NCBI RefSeq assembly: GCF_001984175.1
Contig: NZ_MTQP01000069.1
Coordinates: forward strand, 248,001-312,000
Direction of reading: 5' to 3'
Origin: Saccharothrix sp. ALI-22-I
GTDB taxonomy: Bacteria; Actinomycetota; Actinomycetes; Mycobacteriales; Pseudonocardiaceae
Length of the DNA stretch: 64,000 bases
Shown here piece after piece: positions 16,417 through 27,005 of the stretch. The position numbers and the translations under genes were made by a program. The notes beneath the pieces are model-generated. The model was given only the letters and a program-made list of their open reading frames with translations. It searched no databases and was not told the origin of the DNA. Numbering within the stretch: the first letter of the stretch is position 1; the number at the start of each line of letters is the position of its first letter.

Positions 16417-18909
16417 TCAGTCCAGCATCCTGGTCAGCTCCACCCGGGACCGCACTTCGAGCCTGGCGAAGATGTTGCGCAGGTGGTGTTCGACGGTGCG
16501 GTGGCTCAGGAACAGCCGCGCGGCGATCTCCCGGTTGGTCGCGCCCTCGGCGACCAGGCGGGCGATCTGCGCCTGCTGCGGTGTCAGCGCGGCGGTCGGG
16601 TCCACCTCGGACCGGCCGGCGGCGCGGTTGGCCGCCCGGTCGGCGGTCCGGTCGGCCTGCGACGGCCCGATGGCCTCACCCGCCGCGCGCAGCTCGGCCC
16701 GTGCCCGCGCGACCCACCGGTCGGCCTCGTAGCGCTGGAAGATCTTCACCGCGTCGCGCAGGAGTTCCCGCGCGGCCCGCGGTTTGCGGTCGCGGCGCAG
16801 CCGGTGGCCGTAGAACAGCTCGGTCTTGGCCATCTCCATGGCGGTGCCGCTGGCCCGGTGCAGCCGGATCGCCTCGCGGAAGTGCTCGTCGGCGCGCGGG
16901 CCGTCGGCCAGCAGACCGCGGCAGCGGTGCGACAACGCCAGCCGCGCCGCGCTGCCGGTGGTGCCCGCCCACTTCTCGTACCGGCGCAACGCGCGGTCCG
17001 CGGTGCCCGGCCGGCCGCAGCCGACGGCGGCCTCCACCACGTGCGGCGCGGCCATCACCTTGATGCCGGTGTGCACGCCGCCCGACCCGGCGGCCATCAG
17101 CCGCAGCCGGTCCAGCGCGTCGGCCGGGCGGTCCAGCACGAGGTCGACGCAGGCGAACGCCCACGCGCCGAACGTGCCGGAGCGGCCGAGACCGCGTTCG
17201 GCGATCTGCTCGGCGGCGGCTTCGATGCGGTGCACGGCGGTCTCGGTGTCGCCGCGCAGCGCGGCGAGCAGGGCGAGGATCGTGAGGTGGTCGACCACGG
17301 CGTTGTGCTGGCCGATGGCGGTGGCCGCGTGCACGCCCTCGAACGCGGCCGACAGCGCCACCGAGTGCTGGTCGAGCAATAACGCCGACAACGCCCGGTA
17401 GACCAGCGCCCACGGCACCAGCGCGGTCAGGCCGTACTCGTGTGCCGCGGTCACCGCGCTGGTCCCCAGTTCGTGCGCCCTGGTCGCGTCACCGAGGATG
17501 TAGGCGGCCTGGCCGCCCCAGATCTTGGCCTGCGGGTGCGGCATCCGTTCGGCCAACTCCACCACCGAGCGCAGCACGGGCAGTGCCTCTTCGTGCCGTC
17601 CGGCGAACGTGGCGGCCATGCCGGCGAGGTGATCGAGGGTGATCCGGGTTTCGTCCGGCTCGTCGGGGCGGCGCAGGGCGGCGGCGAACGCGGCGGTCTC
17701 GGCGTACCGGACGTGGTCGCCCGCGATGCTGGCCGCCTCACCGGCGAAGCCGAGCGCGGTGATGGCCAGCGTGCGGTGCGTGCCGACGAGTTCGCCCGCC
17801 GCGCGCAGCAGTCGGCGCACCGCGACGTCCGGCAGGCCGTTGCCCAGGTCCAGGCCGCCGCGCAGCAGTTCGGTGCGCGCCCGCAGTTCGTCGTCGTGGG
17901 TGAGCCGGGCGGCCGTGCGGAGCGCGACGCGGGCCCGGCGTGGCGCGCCGGCCGCCCAGTGGTCGGTGGCGGCGGCGATCAGGTGCCGGGCCCGCGCGTC
18001 CGGGTCGGCGGTCAACGCGGCGGCGCGGTCGTGGTCGCGGGCGGCGCCCCGGTAGTCGCCGCAGCGGCGGGCGCGGCCGGCGGAGTCGACCAGCCGTTCG
18101 GCGAACGCGTCCCGCACACCGGGTACGCGGGCGGCCTCGTGCCAGGTGCGGCGCGGACCGGGCGGCAGGGCATCGGCCAACGCGGCGTGCGCGGCGTAGC
18201 GCAGGACCGGCGGGATCTCGGTGCTCAACGCGGACCGGACCAGCGGCCCGCCGCCGAGCAGGGCGTCGGCCTCCTCGATCGCGGCCAGGTCGAGGTCCGG
18301 CATCCGGGCCAGGGTGTCCACGTCGACCTCGTCGTCCACCACGCTCAACACCGTCGCGAACCGCGCTTGCGGTGACAGGTCGTGGAAGCGGGCGCTGAAC
18401 CGGACCCGCAGGGAGCTGTCCTCGGGCAGCGCGTCAGGCTCGGGCGCGGTGCCGCCGAGCTGGTGGGAGGTCAGCGCGCGGGCCAACTCGGTGAGCGCGA
18501 GCGGGTTGCCGCGGGCCAGGTCGGCGACGTCGTCGGCGAGACCGGGCGCCAAGCCGGGCCGCAGTTCGCGCAGCACGCGCAGGCTGTCGGCGTGGTCCAA
18601 CGGGTCCAACCGCAGCCACGGCAGGCCGTAGGGCTCACGTTCCGTGGCGATCAGCACGGCCACCGGCTCGTCGGCGACGTTCCCGGCCAGTTCCACCAGC
18701 CAGTCGGTGTCCTCCAGCAGGTGCGCGTCGTCCACGCACAGCAGCACTTCCCGGCCGGTCGTGGTGGCGACCTCCCGTGTGGCGGCGAGCATCGCGGTCT
18801 TGCCCGATCCGGGGGCGCCGCGCAGCACCAGCGCCCCGCCGCGACCGGTCCGGGCGCGGGCGAGCAACGCGTCTACGGCGACGCGCTGCCGCTCACGTCC
18901 GCGCAGCAT
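16417..18909 (-). CDS. LAL-type LuxR regulator with shortened AAA domain
   Basis: An 830-residue large ATP-binding LuxR-family regulator. Walker A is GAPGSGKT at residues 31-38 and Walker B is LLCVDDAH at about 56-63. The gap between them is only about 20 residues, where the family usually has roughly 70-90. The middle is helical repeats of MalT/TPR type. The C-terminal HTH reads LTPQQAQIARLVAEGATNRE then IAARLFLSHRTVEHHLRNIF. It heads the minus-strand run with thioesterase and dehydrogenase and probably controls it. It is divergent from the cutinase-like gene across 169 bp. Confidence 0.9.
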   Translation of the reverse strand: MLRGRERQRVAVDALLARARTGRGGALVLRGAPGSGKTAMLAATREVATTTGREVLLCVDDAHLLEDTDWLVELAGNVADEPVAVLIATEREPYGLPWLRLDPLDHADSLRVLRELRPGLAPGLADDVADLARGNPLALTELARALTSHQLGGTAPEPDALPEDSSLRVRFSARFHDLSPQARFATVLSVVDDEVDVDTLARMPDLDLAAIEEADALLGGGPLVRSALSTEIPPVLRYAAHAALADALPPGPRRTWHEAARVPGVRDAFAERLVDSAGRARRCGDYRGAARDHDRAAALTADPDARARHLIAAATDHWAAGAPRRARVALRTAARLTHDDELRARTELLRGGLDLGNGLPDVAVRRLLRAAGELVGTHRTLAITALGFAGEAASIAGDHVRYAETAAFAAALRRPDEPDETRITLDHLAGMAATFAGRHEEALPVLRSVVELAERMPHPQAKIWGGQAAYILGDATRAHELGTSAVTAAHEYGLTALVPWALVYRALSALLLDQHSVALSAAFEGVHAATAIGQHNAVVDHLTILALLAALRGDTETAVHRIEAAAEQIAERGLGRSGTFGAWAFACVDLVLDRPADALDRLRLMAAGSGGVHTGIKVMAAPHVVEAAVGCGRPGTADRALRRYEKWAGTTGSAARLALSHRCRGLLADGPRADEHFREAIRLHRASGTAMEMAKTELFYGHRLRRDRKPRAARELLRDAVKIFQRYEADRWVARARAELRAAGEAIGPSQADRTADRAANRAAGRSEVDPTAALTPQQAQIARLVAEGATNREIAARLFLSHRTVEHHLRNIFARLEVRSRVELTRMLD

Positions 18910-19078
18910 GCGGCCAGTCTGGCCGGAGATCGACGCGCGGCGGAAGGGGTGGGCCGAAAATTATCTACCAGCGTTAGGTTTCCGGGTCGGACCGGTGGTT
19001 GCACCGATGCGGAGTGCTCACTCAGTGGCGCAGGGTCATCGCTGTACGTAACCCCTGCCAAGCGAGGTGTACACCGAC

Positions 19079-19945
19079 GTGCGACTCCGCAGACTCATAC
19101 CTTCCCTGATACCGGTATTGGCCCTGTCGTTGGCCGGCGTGACGCCGGCGACCGCGGCCGAGGCCGAGTACCGGCGCGGACCCGACCCGACAACGGCGGG
19201 CATCGAGGCCCCCCGAGGCCCGTTCACCGCGGAGACCACCACGGTCTCCCGCTCGTCGGCCTCCGGTTTCGGCGGCGGCACGATCTACTACCCGACGAGC
19301 ACCGCCGAGGGAACCTTCGGCGCGGTCGCCATCTCACCCGGCTTCACCGGCACCCAGTCCAGCATCTCGTGGTACGGCCCCCGGCTGGCGTCACACGGCT
19401 TCGTGGTGATCACCATCGACACCAACTCCACCCTCGACGCGCCCGACAGCCGGGCGACGCAGCTGCTGGCCGCGCTGGACTACCTGACCCAGCGCAGCAC
19501 GGTGCGGACCCGGATCGACGCGTCCCGACTGGGCGTCATGGGCCACTCGATGGGCGGCGGCGGCAGCCTGCGGGCCGCCGAGCAGCGGCCCGCCCTGCAA
19601 GCGGCCATCCCGCTGACCCCTTGGCACACCGACAAGACGTGGCCGGGCGTGCAGACGCCGACGCTCGTGATCGGCGCCGAGAACGACTCCACCGCGCCGG
19701 TCTCGTCGCACTCGGAGCCGTTCTACACCTCGATGCCGTCCACAATGGACAAAGCGTACCTGGAGCTGAACGGCGCGAGCCACTCGGCACCGAGCAGTTC
19801 CAACACCACGATCGCGAAGTACAGCATCGCGTGGCTCAAGCGGTTCATCGACAACGACACCCGCTACGAGCAGTTCCTGTGCCCGGCGCCGGCGCGCGGC
19901 ACGCTGATCGAGGAGTACCGGGACACCTGTCCGCATACTGCCTGA
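19079..19945 (+). CDS. Secreted cutinase/polyester hydrolase (dienelactone-hydrolase type)
   Basis: A 288-residue alpha/beta hydrolase closely resembling actinobacterial cutinases that cleave cutin and synthetic polyesters. GTG 19079 (GAGG 11 nt upstream) gives a Sec signal ending near ATAAEA; GTG 19067 is an alternative. The catalytic triad is Ser157 (GHSMGGGG), Asp203 ([10 protein letters not shown]) and His235 (GASHSAPSS). The oxyanion loop is [10 protein letters not shown] with Phe where most homologues have Tyr. The conserved subsite Trp182 lies in TPWHTDKTW, and Cys268 and Cys284 can form the C-terminal disulfide. Ser236 after the catalytic His is the PETase-type residue rather than the cutinase Phe. 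Confidence 0.93.
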   Translation: MRLRRLIPSLIPVLALSLAGVTPATAAEAEYRRGPDPTTAGIEAPRGPFTAETTTVSRSSASGFGGGTIYYPTSTAEGTFGAVAISPGFTGTQSSISWYGPRLASHGFVVITIDTNSTLDAPDSRATQLLAALDYLTQRSTVRTRIDASRLGVMGHSMGGGGSLRAAEQRPALQAAIPLTPWHTDKTWPGVQTPTLVIGAENDSTAPVSSHSEPFYTSMPSTMDKAYLELNGASHSAPSSSNTTIAKYSIAWLKRFIDNDTRYEQFLCPAPARGTLIEEYRDTCPHTA

Positions 19946-20394
19946 TCCGCACGAGGCAAGACCTGGGCGTGCTGCCGTGACCATTCGCGACAGCACGCCC
20001 GTTCCATTTTTTGGTGCGGAACCACCGGGGCGGACACTTGCCGACAGACAGGCGCGAGACACCGCGTCGGCGTACCCGCCCAAGGCTGATCTTTTGTCCG
20101 CAAACATGCGGAATGACCACCGGAGCGATACTCCAGATGGTCGTCAAGGCCACTTTCCGGTGAAAATCACTGGGCCAAACGAGCTAATGATTCCCCTCCA
20201 TAACGAATCGTCTCACCAGCGCCCGCAAGATCACCCGTTATCACCCTTGAGGTGGACAACTTTCACAGTGAGTACTCATTAGGGGACCTATTGACCCTCA
20301 GGAGTGTCCTCACATCGGCCGCTTCCCGTAATGCATTCGGCCTCACTACCGTCGATCCGGACCAATGAACGAAATCCGATTGGCGGTGTACGCG
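19946..20394. other. Intergenic region upstream of encapsulin operon
   Basis: About 450 relatively A/T-rich bases with no supported gene. It must hold the promoter of the twin-shell operon. A TTGAGGTG element at about 20247 and a TTGACC at about 20291 are visible, but no convincing matched -10. Confidence 0.45.
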
Positions 20395-21801
<1,407 letters not shown>

Positions 21802-21826
21802 TCCCTCGACCAGATTGGCAGCTGAA

Positions 21827-23236
21827 GTGACCGTGACAGACCCCGGCCTCCTCCCTGAAGAGGCCGAGCAGCAGCGGCAGAGCCTGAGCACCGCGGGCGC
21901 GCGGAACCTGGCCAGCACCACCAAGTCCACCCCTCAGATGCAGGGCATCTCACCTCGGTGGCTGCTGCGAAAGTTGCCCTGGGTGTCCACCCAGGCAGGC
22001 ACCTACCGGGTCAACCGACGCCTCACCTACGCGCTCGGCGACGGTCGGGTGAGCTTCACCAGCACCGGCGCCGAGATCCGCGTGATCCCGCAGGAACTGC
22101 GCGAACTGCCCCTGCTGCGCGACTTCCCGGACGACGACGTGCTGGTCGCGTTGGCGGACCGGTTCCAGCAGCGCGAGTTCCAGCCCGGCGACGTCGTGGT
22201 CACCTCCGGCGACCGGGCCGACGAGGTCTACCTCATCGCGCACGGCAAGGTGAACAAGATCGGCCAGGGCGAGTACGGCGCCCAGACCGTGCTGGACACG
22301 CTGGCCGACGGTGACCGCTTCGGCGACGAGGTCCTGATCGGCGACGCGACCGAATGGGACTTCACCATCAAGGCGGTCACCCCGGTGATCGCCCTGGTGC
22401 TGCCGTGGCGTTCGGTGCAGGAGCTGAACGGGCAGGCCGACGCGTTGCGGGCGCACATCGAGGCGGTCCTGCGCAACAACGGCAAGCCGCAGAACAAGCA
22501 CGGCGAGGCGGAGATCGAGATCGCCTCCGGCCACGAGGGCGAGCCGGACCTGCCGGCCACGTTCGTGGACTACGAGCTGTCGCCGCGCGAGTACGAGCTG
22601 GAAGTCGCGCAGACCGTGCTGCGCGTGCACAGCCGCGTCGCCGACCTCTACAACCACCCGATGAACCAGACCGAGCAGCAGTTGCGGCTGACCATCGAGG
22701 CCCTGCGCGAGCGGCAGGAGCACGAGATGATCAACAACCGCCGGATCGGGCTGCTGCACAACGCCGACCTCAAGCAGCGCATCCACACCCGGACTGGTCC
22801 CCCCACTCCGGACGACCTGGACGAACTGCTGTCCCGGCGGCGCAAGACGGCGTTCATGCTGGCCCACCCGCGCACCATCGCGGCGTTCGGCCGGGAGGCC
22901 AGCAAGCGCGGCCTGTACCCCGGCACGGATCTCGTGGACGGCACGCAGGTCGTCACCTGGCGGGGTGTGCCGCTGCTGCCGTCGGACAAGATCCCGATCA
23001 CGCGCCAGGGCACCAGCTCGATCCTGGCCATGCGGGTCGGCGAGCAGGACAACGGCGTGATCGGCCTGCACCAGCCCGGCATCCCGGACGAGGTGCAGCC
23101 CAGCCTGAACGTGCGGTTCATGGGCATCAACGAGAAGGCGATCGTCTCCTACCTGGTCAGCGCCTACTACTCGGTGGCGGTGATGGTGCCCGACGCGCTC
23201 GGCATCCTGGAGCACGTGGAGATCGGTCGGTCCTGA
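21827..23236 (+). CDS. Family 2B encapsulin shell protein with CNB domain (copy 2)
   Basis: A 469-residue paralogue of copy 1 with the same domain order: N-arm ([20 protein letters not shown]), CNB-like domain ([40 protein letters not shown]), then the HK97-type shell domain ending [16 protein letters not shown]. Whole segments such as [10 protein letters not shown] are identical in both copies while the CNB pocket region differs ([11 protein letters not shown] against [11 protein letters not shown]). The two could form one mixed shell or alternative shells. GTG 21827 is preceded by GAAG only. The long frame upstream is overlap with copy 1. Confidence 0.9.
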   Translation: MTVTDPGLLPEEAEQQRQSLSTAGARNLASTTKSTPQMQGISPRWLLRKLPWVSTQAGTYRVNRRLTYALGDGRVSFTSTGAEIRVIPQELRELPLLRDFPDDDVLVALADRFQQREFQPGDVVVTSGDRADEVYLIAHGKVNKIGQGEYGAQTVLDTLADGDRFGDEVLIGDATEWDFTIKAVTPVIALVLPWRSVQELNGQADALRAHIEAVLRNNGKPQNKHGEAEIEIASGHEGEPDLPATFVDYELSPREYELEVAQTVLRVHSRVADLYNHPMNQTEQQLRLTIEALRERQEHEMINNRRIGLLHNADLKQRIHTRTGPPTPDDLDELLSRRRKTAFMLAHPRTIAAFGREASKRGLYPGTDLVDGTQVVTWRGVPLLPSDKIPITRQGTSSILAMRVGEQDNGVIGLHQPGIPDEVQPSLNVRFMGINEKAIVSYLVSAYYSVAVMVPDALGILEHVEIGRS

Positions 23237-23252
23237 CCACGCCGGAGTCGAT

Positions 23253-23280
23253 GGCAGCCGGGCCGCCGCGCCCGGCTGCC
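23253..23280 (+). terminator. Perfect 11-bp hairpin between shell and cargo genes
   Basis: GGCAGCCGGGC at 23253-23263 pairs exactly with 23270-23280 around a 6-nt loop. It lies 16 nt after the second shell stop and 67 nt before the polyprenyl synthase start. There is no U-tract. It may act as a partial terminator or an RNA-stability element that sets the shell to enzyme ratio. Confidence 0.55.
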
Positions 23281-23347
23281 CGTCCTCCGCTGCCCGTCCC
23301 CACGGCCTTGCGGGCTCGGGCGCATCCCCCGAACAGGAGTTGTGGCG

Positions 23348-24388
23348 ATGACCGACCTGGACGTGAGCCTCGAGCACCGGTCCGCGCACGAGGTGTTGAG
23401 CTGGAGCCGTGCCGGGGTGGACCCCGCGATGCGGGCGGCGGTGGACCGGTTGCCGGACTCGATGCGGGCGATCGCGGGCTACCACTTCGGCTGGTGGGAC
23501 GAGAGCGGCAGGCCGACGGACGCGGACGCGGGCAAGGCGATCCGGCCCGCGCTGGTGCTGCTGGGCACGCAGGCGGTGGGCGGCGCGGTGAACGCCGCGC
23601 TGCCGGCCGCGGTGGCGGTGGAGTTGGTGCACAACTTCTCGTTGTTGCACGACGACGTGATGGACGGCGACACGACCCGGCGGCACCGGGCGACGGCGTG
23701 GCACGCGTTCGGCGTGAACCCGGCGATCCTGGCCGGTGACGCGTTGCTGACGTTGGCGCTGGACGTGCTGGCCGGTAGTGGGCACCCGAAGGCGCAGCAG
23801 GCGATCCGGGTGATGTCCGGCGCGGTGCAGCGGCTGTTGGACGGGCAGAGCGCGGACCTGGCGTTCGAGGAGCGCGCGGACGTGCGGCTGGCGGAGTGCG
23901 TGCGGATGGCCGAAGGCAAGACGGGCGCGCTGCTGGGCGCGTCGTGCGCGTTGGGCGCGATGTTCGGCGACGGCCGGCCCGACCAGGTGGAGCACCTGCG
24001 GTCGTTCGGCGAACAGGTCGGCTTGGCGTTCCAGTTCGTGGACGACCTCCTCGGCATCTGGGGCGATCCCGAGGTGACCGGCAAACCGGTGTACTCGGAC
24101 CTCCAAAACCGCAAGAAGTCCCTACCTGTAGTAGCCGCCCTGACCTCCGACACACCGGCCGCCCGCGAACTGCACTCCCTTTACCACACCGAAAGCCAAC
24201 TCACCCCCGCCGACCTGGCCCACGCCGCGGACCTGATCGAGACCTCCGGCGCACGCGCATGGGCCCAGAGCCGAGCCGACGACCTACTCGCAAGCGCACG
24301 GGAACACCTCCGCGCCGCCCAACCCACCGAACGCGCCGCCCAAGAACTAGACGCCGTAGCCCGCCTAGCCACCCGCCGCGACCACTGA
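23348..24388 (+). CDS. Polyprenyl diphosphate synthase, probable encapsulin cargo
   Basis: A 346-residue trans-isoprenyl diphosphate synthase that condenses IPP with allylic diphosphates. ATG 23348 has AGGAG 8 nt upstream; GTG 23342 is too close to it. Both Asp-rich motifs are intact: LLHDDVMDGDTTRRHR and FVDDLLGIWGDPEVTGKP. Phe lies five residues before the first motif, which suggests a short product (FPP or GGPP). The N-terminus before the first helix is short (about 15 residues), so a long disordered loading extension is not evident. Its place directly after two shell genes matches known family 2B loci with polyprenyl transferase cargo. Confidence 0.92.
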   Translation: MTDLDVSLEHRSAHEVLSWSRAGVDPAMRAAVDRLPDSMRAIAGYHFGWWDESGRPTDADAGKAIRPALVLLGTQAVGGAVNAALPAAVAVELVHNFSLLHDDVMDGDTTRRHRATAWHAFGVNPAILAGDALLTLALDVLAGSGHPKAQQAIRVMSGAVQRLLDGQSADLAFEERADVRLAECVRMAEGKTGALLGASCALGAMFGDGRPDQVEHLRSFGEQVGLAFQFVDDLLGIWGDPEVTGKPVYSDLQNRKKSLPVVAALTSDTPAARELHSLYHTESQLTPADLAHAADLIETSGARAWAQSRADDLLASAREHLRAAQPTERAAQELDAVARLATRRDH

Positions 24389-24459
24389 TCCCCTCGCCCC
24401 CGCCTGCCGCTCAAACCCGACCGTCCACTTGACCGCCCACTTGACGAGGAGCCGTTCGC

Positions 24460-25386
24460 ATGGCCCTTCCTGTTGTGCTGCTGGCGTCACCCCGGTCGTT
24501 CTGCGCTGGGGTGGAACGCGCCATCGACATCGTCGATCGACTGCTGGACCAACGCGGTGGGCCGATCCACGTGCGCAAGCAGATCGTGCACAACACCCAC
24601 GTGGTGGCCGAGTTGGAGGCGCGTGGCGCGGTGTTCGTGGACGAGCTGGACGAGGTGCCGGACGGGGCCACGGTGGTGTTCTCCGCGCACGGGGTGTCGC
24701 CCGCCGTGCGGGAGGAGGCCGCGCGGCGTGGGCTGGAGGTGGTCGACGCGACGTGCCCGCTGGTGACGAAGGTGCACGCGGAGGCGAAGCGGTACGCCGC
24801 GCGCGGTGACACGGTGGTGCTGATCGGGCACGCCGGGCACGAGGAGGTCGACGGCACGCTCGGTGAGGCGCCCGGCCAGATGGTGCTGGTGGAGAGCGTC
24901 GCGGACGTGGAGGCGCTGGAGGTGCCGGACCCGACCAGGGTCTCCTACCTGACCCAGACGACGCTCGCGATGGACGAGACGGCCGAGGTGTTGGCGGCGT
25001 TGCGGGCGAAGTTCCCCGAGTTGCGGGGGCCTTCGTCGGCGGACATCTGCTACGCCACCACGAACCGGCAGGACGCGGTGCGCGAGGTCGCGGGCGAGGC
25101 GGATCTGGTGCTGGTGGTGGGTTCGGCGAACTCGTCGAACTCGGTGCGGCTGGTGGAGTTGGCCCGCCGGGTGGGCACGCCCGCGCACCTGATCGAGGAC
25201 GCGTCCGAGATCCTGCCGGAGTGGCTGGTCGAGGCGCGGGTGGTCGGGGTGAGCGCGGGGGCGTCCGCGCCGCCGCGGCTGGTGGACGAGGTGATCGAAG
25301 CGCTGGGCGCGTGGGACGTGCAGATCCGCGAGACGGCACGGGAGACCATCCAGTTCACCCTGCCGGCCGCGGTGAGGACACGATGA
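24460..25386 (+). CDS. ispH: 4-hydroxy-3-methylbut-2-enyl diphosphate reductase
   Basis: The last enzyme of the MEP pathway, reducing HMBPP to IPP and DMAPP with an iron-sulfur cluster. It is 308 residues, normal length. The three cluster cysteines are Cys15 (RSFCAGV), Cys99 (DATCPLVTK) and Cys197 ([10 protein letters not shown]); the substrate motifs [23 protein letters not shown] and SANSSNS are present. It lies 71 nt after the polyprenyl synthase and would supply its substrates. The stop overlaps the start of a truncated dxs (ATGA). It may be a dedicated second copy rather than the housekeeping gene; that cannot be seen from here. Confidence 0.95.
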   Translation: MALPVVLLASPRSFCAGVERAIDIVDRLLDQRGGPIHVRKQIVHNTHVVAELEARGAVFVDELDEVPDGATVVFSAHGVSPAVREEAARRGLEVVDATCPLVTKVHAEAKRYAARGDTVVLIGHAGHEEVDGTLGEAPGQMVLVESVADVEALEVPDPTRVSYLTQTTLAMDETAEVLAALRAKFPELRGPSSADICYATTNRQDAVREVAGEADLVLVVGSANSSNSVRLVELARRVGTPAHLIEDASEILPEWLVEARVVGVSAGASAPPRLVDEVIEALGAWDVQIRETARETIQFTLPAAVRTR

Positions 25387-25481
25387 CGTTGCTGGACGCG
25401 ATCGTGGGTCCCGCCGATGTCAAGGCGTTGCCCGCGTCGGCGCCGCCAGTACTCGCACAGGAGATCCGCCGGCTCCGGTGA
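25383..25481 (+). pseudogene. dxs: dxs truncated after 32 codons
   Basis: The frame starts with ATG 25383, coupled to ispH, and encodes LLDAIVGPADVKALPA then PPVLAQEIRRLR before TGA. This matches the first about 30 residues of 1-deoxy-D-xylulose-5-phosphate synthase (LL..I.GP.DL..L...L..LA.EIR.F). The thiamine-binding and catalytic parts are missing, so the gene is dead. It shows that the operon once continued into MEP-pathway entry. Confidence 0.65.
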
Positions 25482-25482
25482 A

Positions 25483-25580
25483 CCGGGTATCACCACCTCC
25501 GTCCTCAAGCGACTGAAGGAGAACAGTTGACCACCCTCCAACTCGCGCCACCGGTGCGACGGCGTCGACCGGGTCGGTGA
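25483..25580 (+). pseudogene. Fused 3' end and 5' end of two lost genes
   Basis: Directly after the dxs stub an open frame reads GITTSVLKRLKENS and stops at 25528-25530. That TGA overlaps a TTG start at 25527 with AAGGAG upstream, opening TTLQLAPPVRR before the next break. This looks like the tail of one deleted gene and the head of the next, in the same transcriptional direction. Neither is identifiable. Confidence 0.35.
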
Positions 25581-25594
25581 GATCGCCCGCGCGG

Positions 25595-25735
25595 CGGGTG
25601 CGGCGCATGCCGATCGCCCGCAGCAGCGCCAGTTCCCGGGTGCGCTGCGCGACGATGACGGAGAACGTGTTGAGGATGATGAAGATGCCGACGAACAGGG
25701 CGATGCCCGCGAAGCCGAGCAGCACGAAGGCCGAA
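25595..25735 (-). pseudogene. FtsX-like ABC transporter permease fragment
   Basis: About 45 codons on the minus strand read VLLGFAGIALFVGIFIILNT, then FSVIVAQRTRELALLRAIGM, the well-conserved helix and coupling segment of MacB/FtsX-type permeases. Both ends are cut. It is flanked by the dxs scar and an IS3 remnant. Confidence 0.7.
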
Positions 25736-25849
25736 CTCGTTGCCGCGGTTGACAGTTGGATCGAGTTCTACAACAGTGTGCGGCGGCACTCCGCGCTGGG
25801 GATGCTCAGTCCCGACGACTATGAGAAGTCACTCCGAGCGGCTGCCTGA
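25736..25849 (+). pseudogene. IS3-family transposase C-terminal remnant
   Basis: About 37 codons read VDSWIEFYNSVRRHSALGML and SPDDYEKSLRAAA, the end of the IS3 orfB integrase core containing the final conserved YN.RR.HS.L motif. The rest of the element is gone. Its left boundary fuses in frame to unrelated sequence. Confidence 0.75.
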
Positions 25850-26275
25850 ACCTCGTAAGCCCCTGTCCACCGTTCGGGGTGAACCTCAATCACCCTCTGC
25901 TACGCCAATCGATGCCGCGAGGTCGCAAGGGCTCCGAGAGCGGCAATTCGGTCGCGGCCGTTGTCTGCAGGCTTGTGAGCCCGTACACAGGCCAGCGGCG
26001 TCGTCGCGTAGGGCGCGGCGGCGGTCGGGCAACCACCGCTGGAACGGGTACGCGCTCTCGGCTGACGGCACGTGGTCGGCTGCCTGGCATGGCTCGGCCC
26101 GTCGCTACGCGCCGGCGTCGCCGAGGTCATCACCGTCGTGGACGGGACCGCCGCCGAGATCGAGGCGTTCGTCGACCACTTCCGCTCCGGCAAGCGGCCT
26201 CTCGCACGGCCCGCGGCCGTCTCCTCCACCTGCGGCTGTTCTTGCATCGCCGATACATGCCACGGATGAACGGTT
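25850..26275. other. Unrecognised non-coding or decayed sequence
   Basis: ORFs on both strands are arginine-rich shadow frames with no recognised family. One frame (VVGCLAWLGPSLRAGVAEVI then TVVDGTAAEIEAFVDHF) looks protein-like but has no start and no known match. Confidence 0.35.
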
Positions 26276-26437
26276 GTGCGCCCGGATGGTTCGACGAAGT
26301 CCCACCGCCGGCCCTCGGGGTGGAAAGGCGATCCCGGCTGGGAGGGAACCTCCTGTCGGGGCTCTACGGGGGCCCATCCTCGGACTGATCAACGAGTACG
26401 AACCCGCGGCAGTCCAACGCGCAGGACGCTCCTATGT
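26276..26437 (+). other. Probable 5' end of a group II intron (domain I), truncated
   Basis: From 26276 the sequence begins GTGCGCCCGGATGGTTCGAC and continues GAAGTC, then GGTGGAAAGGCGAT and GGGAGGGAACC. The 5' GUGYG, the following CCxGAUxGG...AAGUC block and the GGAAAGxCGAU block match the start of bacterial group II introns such as Ll.LtrB by eye. No reverse-transcriptase frame or domain V follows; IS110 debris begins at about 26440. Confidence 0.4.
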
Positions 26438-26441
26438 TCGG

Positions 26442-26720
26442 TCAAGGGGTGACCGGTGGTGATTCGAGTTGTCGGTAGAGCTGTCGGGCGATATAGCGCT
26501 TGAGGCAGCGTTTGATCTCGCGGTCGGTTCGGCCTTCGGCGCGGCGGCGGTCGGCGTAGGCGCGGGTGCGTGGGGCGTGGGGCGTGGTGCAGTCGGCACA
26601 GGGCCACGGTGTGCAGGGCGCGGTTGAGTTGGCGGTCGCCGGAGCGGTTGAGCCGGCGGCGCACCGTGCGGCCCGAGGACGCCGGGATCGGGCCGGCACC
26701 GACAGCGGCGGGCGGACAAG
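26442..26720 (-). pseudogene. IS110-family transposase C-terminal remnant
   Basis: One frame gives VRRRLNRSGDRQLNRALHTV. After a frameshift the next gives RTRAYADRRRAEGRTDREIK then RCLKRYIARQLYRQLE and a stop. This is the conserved Tnp_2 (IS116/IS110/IS902) C-terminus. The RuvC-like N-terminal domain is missing. Confidence 0.8.
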
Positions 26721-27005
26721 TCCCGCCAAAGGCATCACGCCAGTCAGGCCAAGAGTCACGCCCACTGCCTCCGGCTACCAGCCCACCATCAACGGACCGG
26801 TCGGGCCATACTCACAGTCAGACCACATGGCCGACTTCGACGTCCCACAGGCGTTACGGCAAGCTCGACGCCCTGACCGCGGAACAAGGGCGGCAGCACC
26901 ACCACGCGCATCTACGAGTTCGAGGTCTACGCGTGAGTCGTCCGAGGAGGTGGTCCTCGTCGGATCCACGTGGTCATGTTCCGCGACGCCCGCGAGAGCC
27001 GACCG

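Noticed and set aside
23342-23344. GTG as start of the polyprenyl synthase
   Set aside because: Only 2 nt follow the AGGAG ribosome-binding site; ATG 23348 has proper spacing.
25879-26388. 169-codon plus-strand ORF
   Set aside because: Arg-rich translation with no family likeness, overlapping better explanations (unrecognised decay and a possible intron end).
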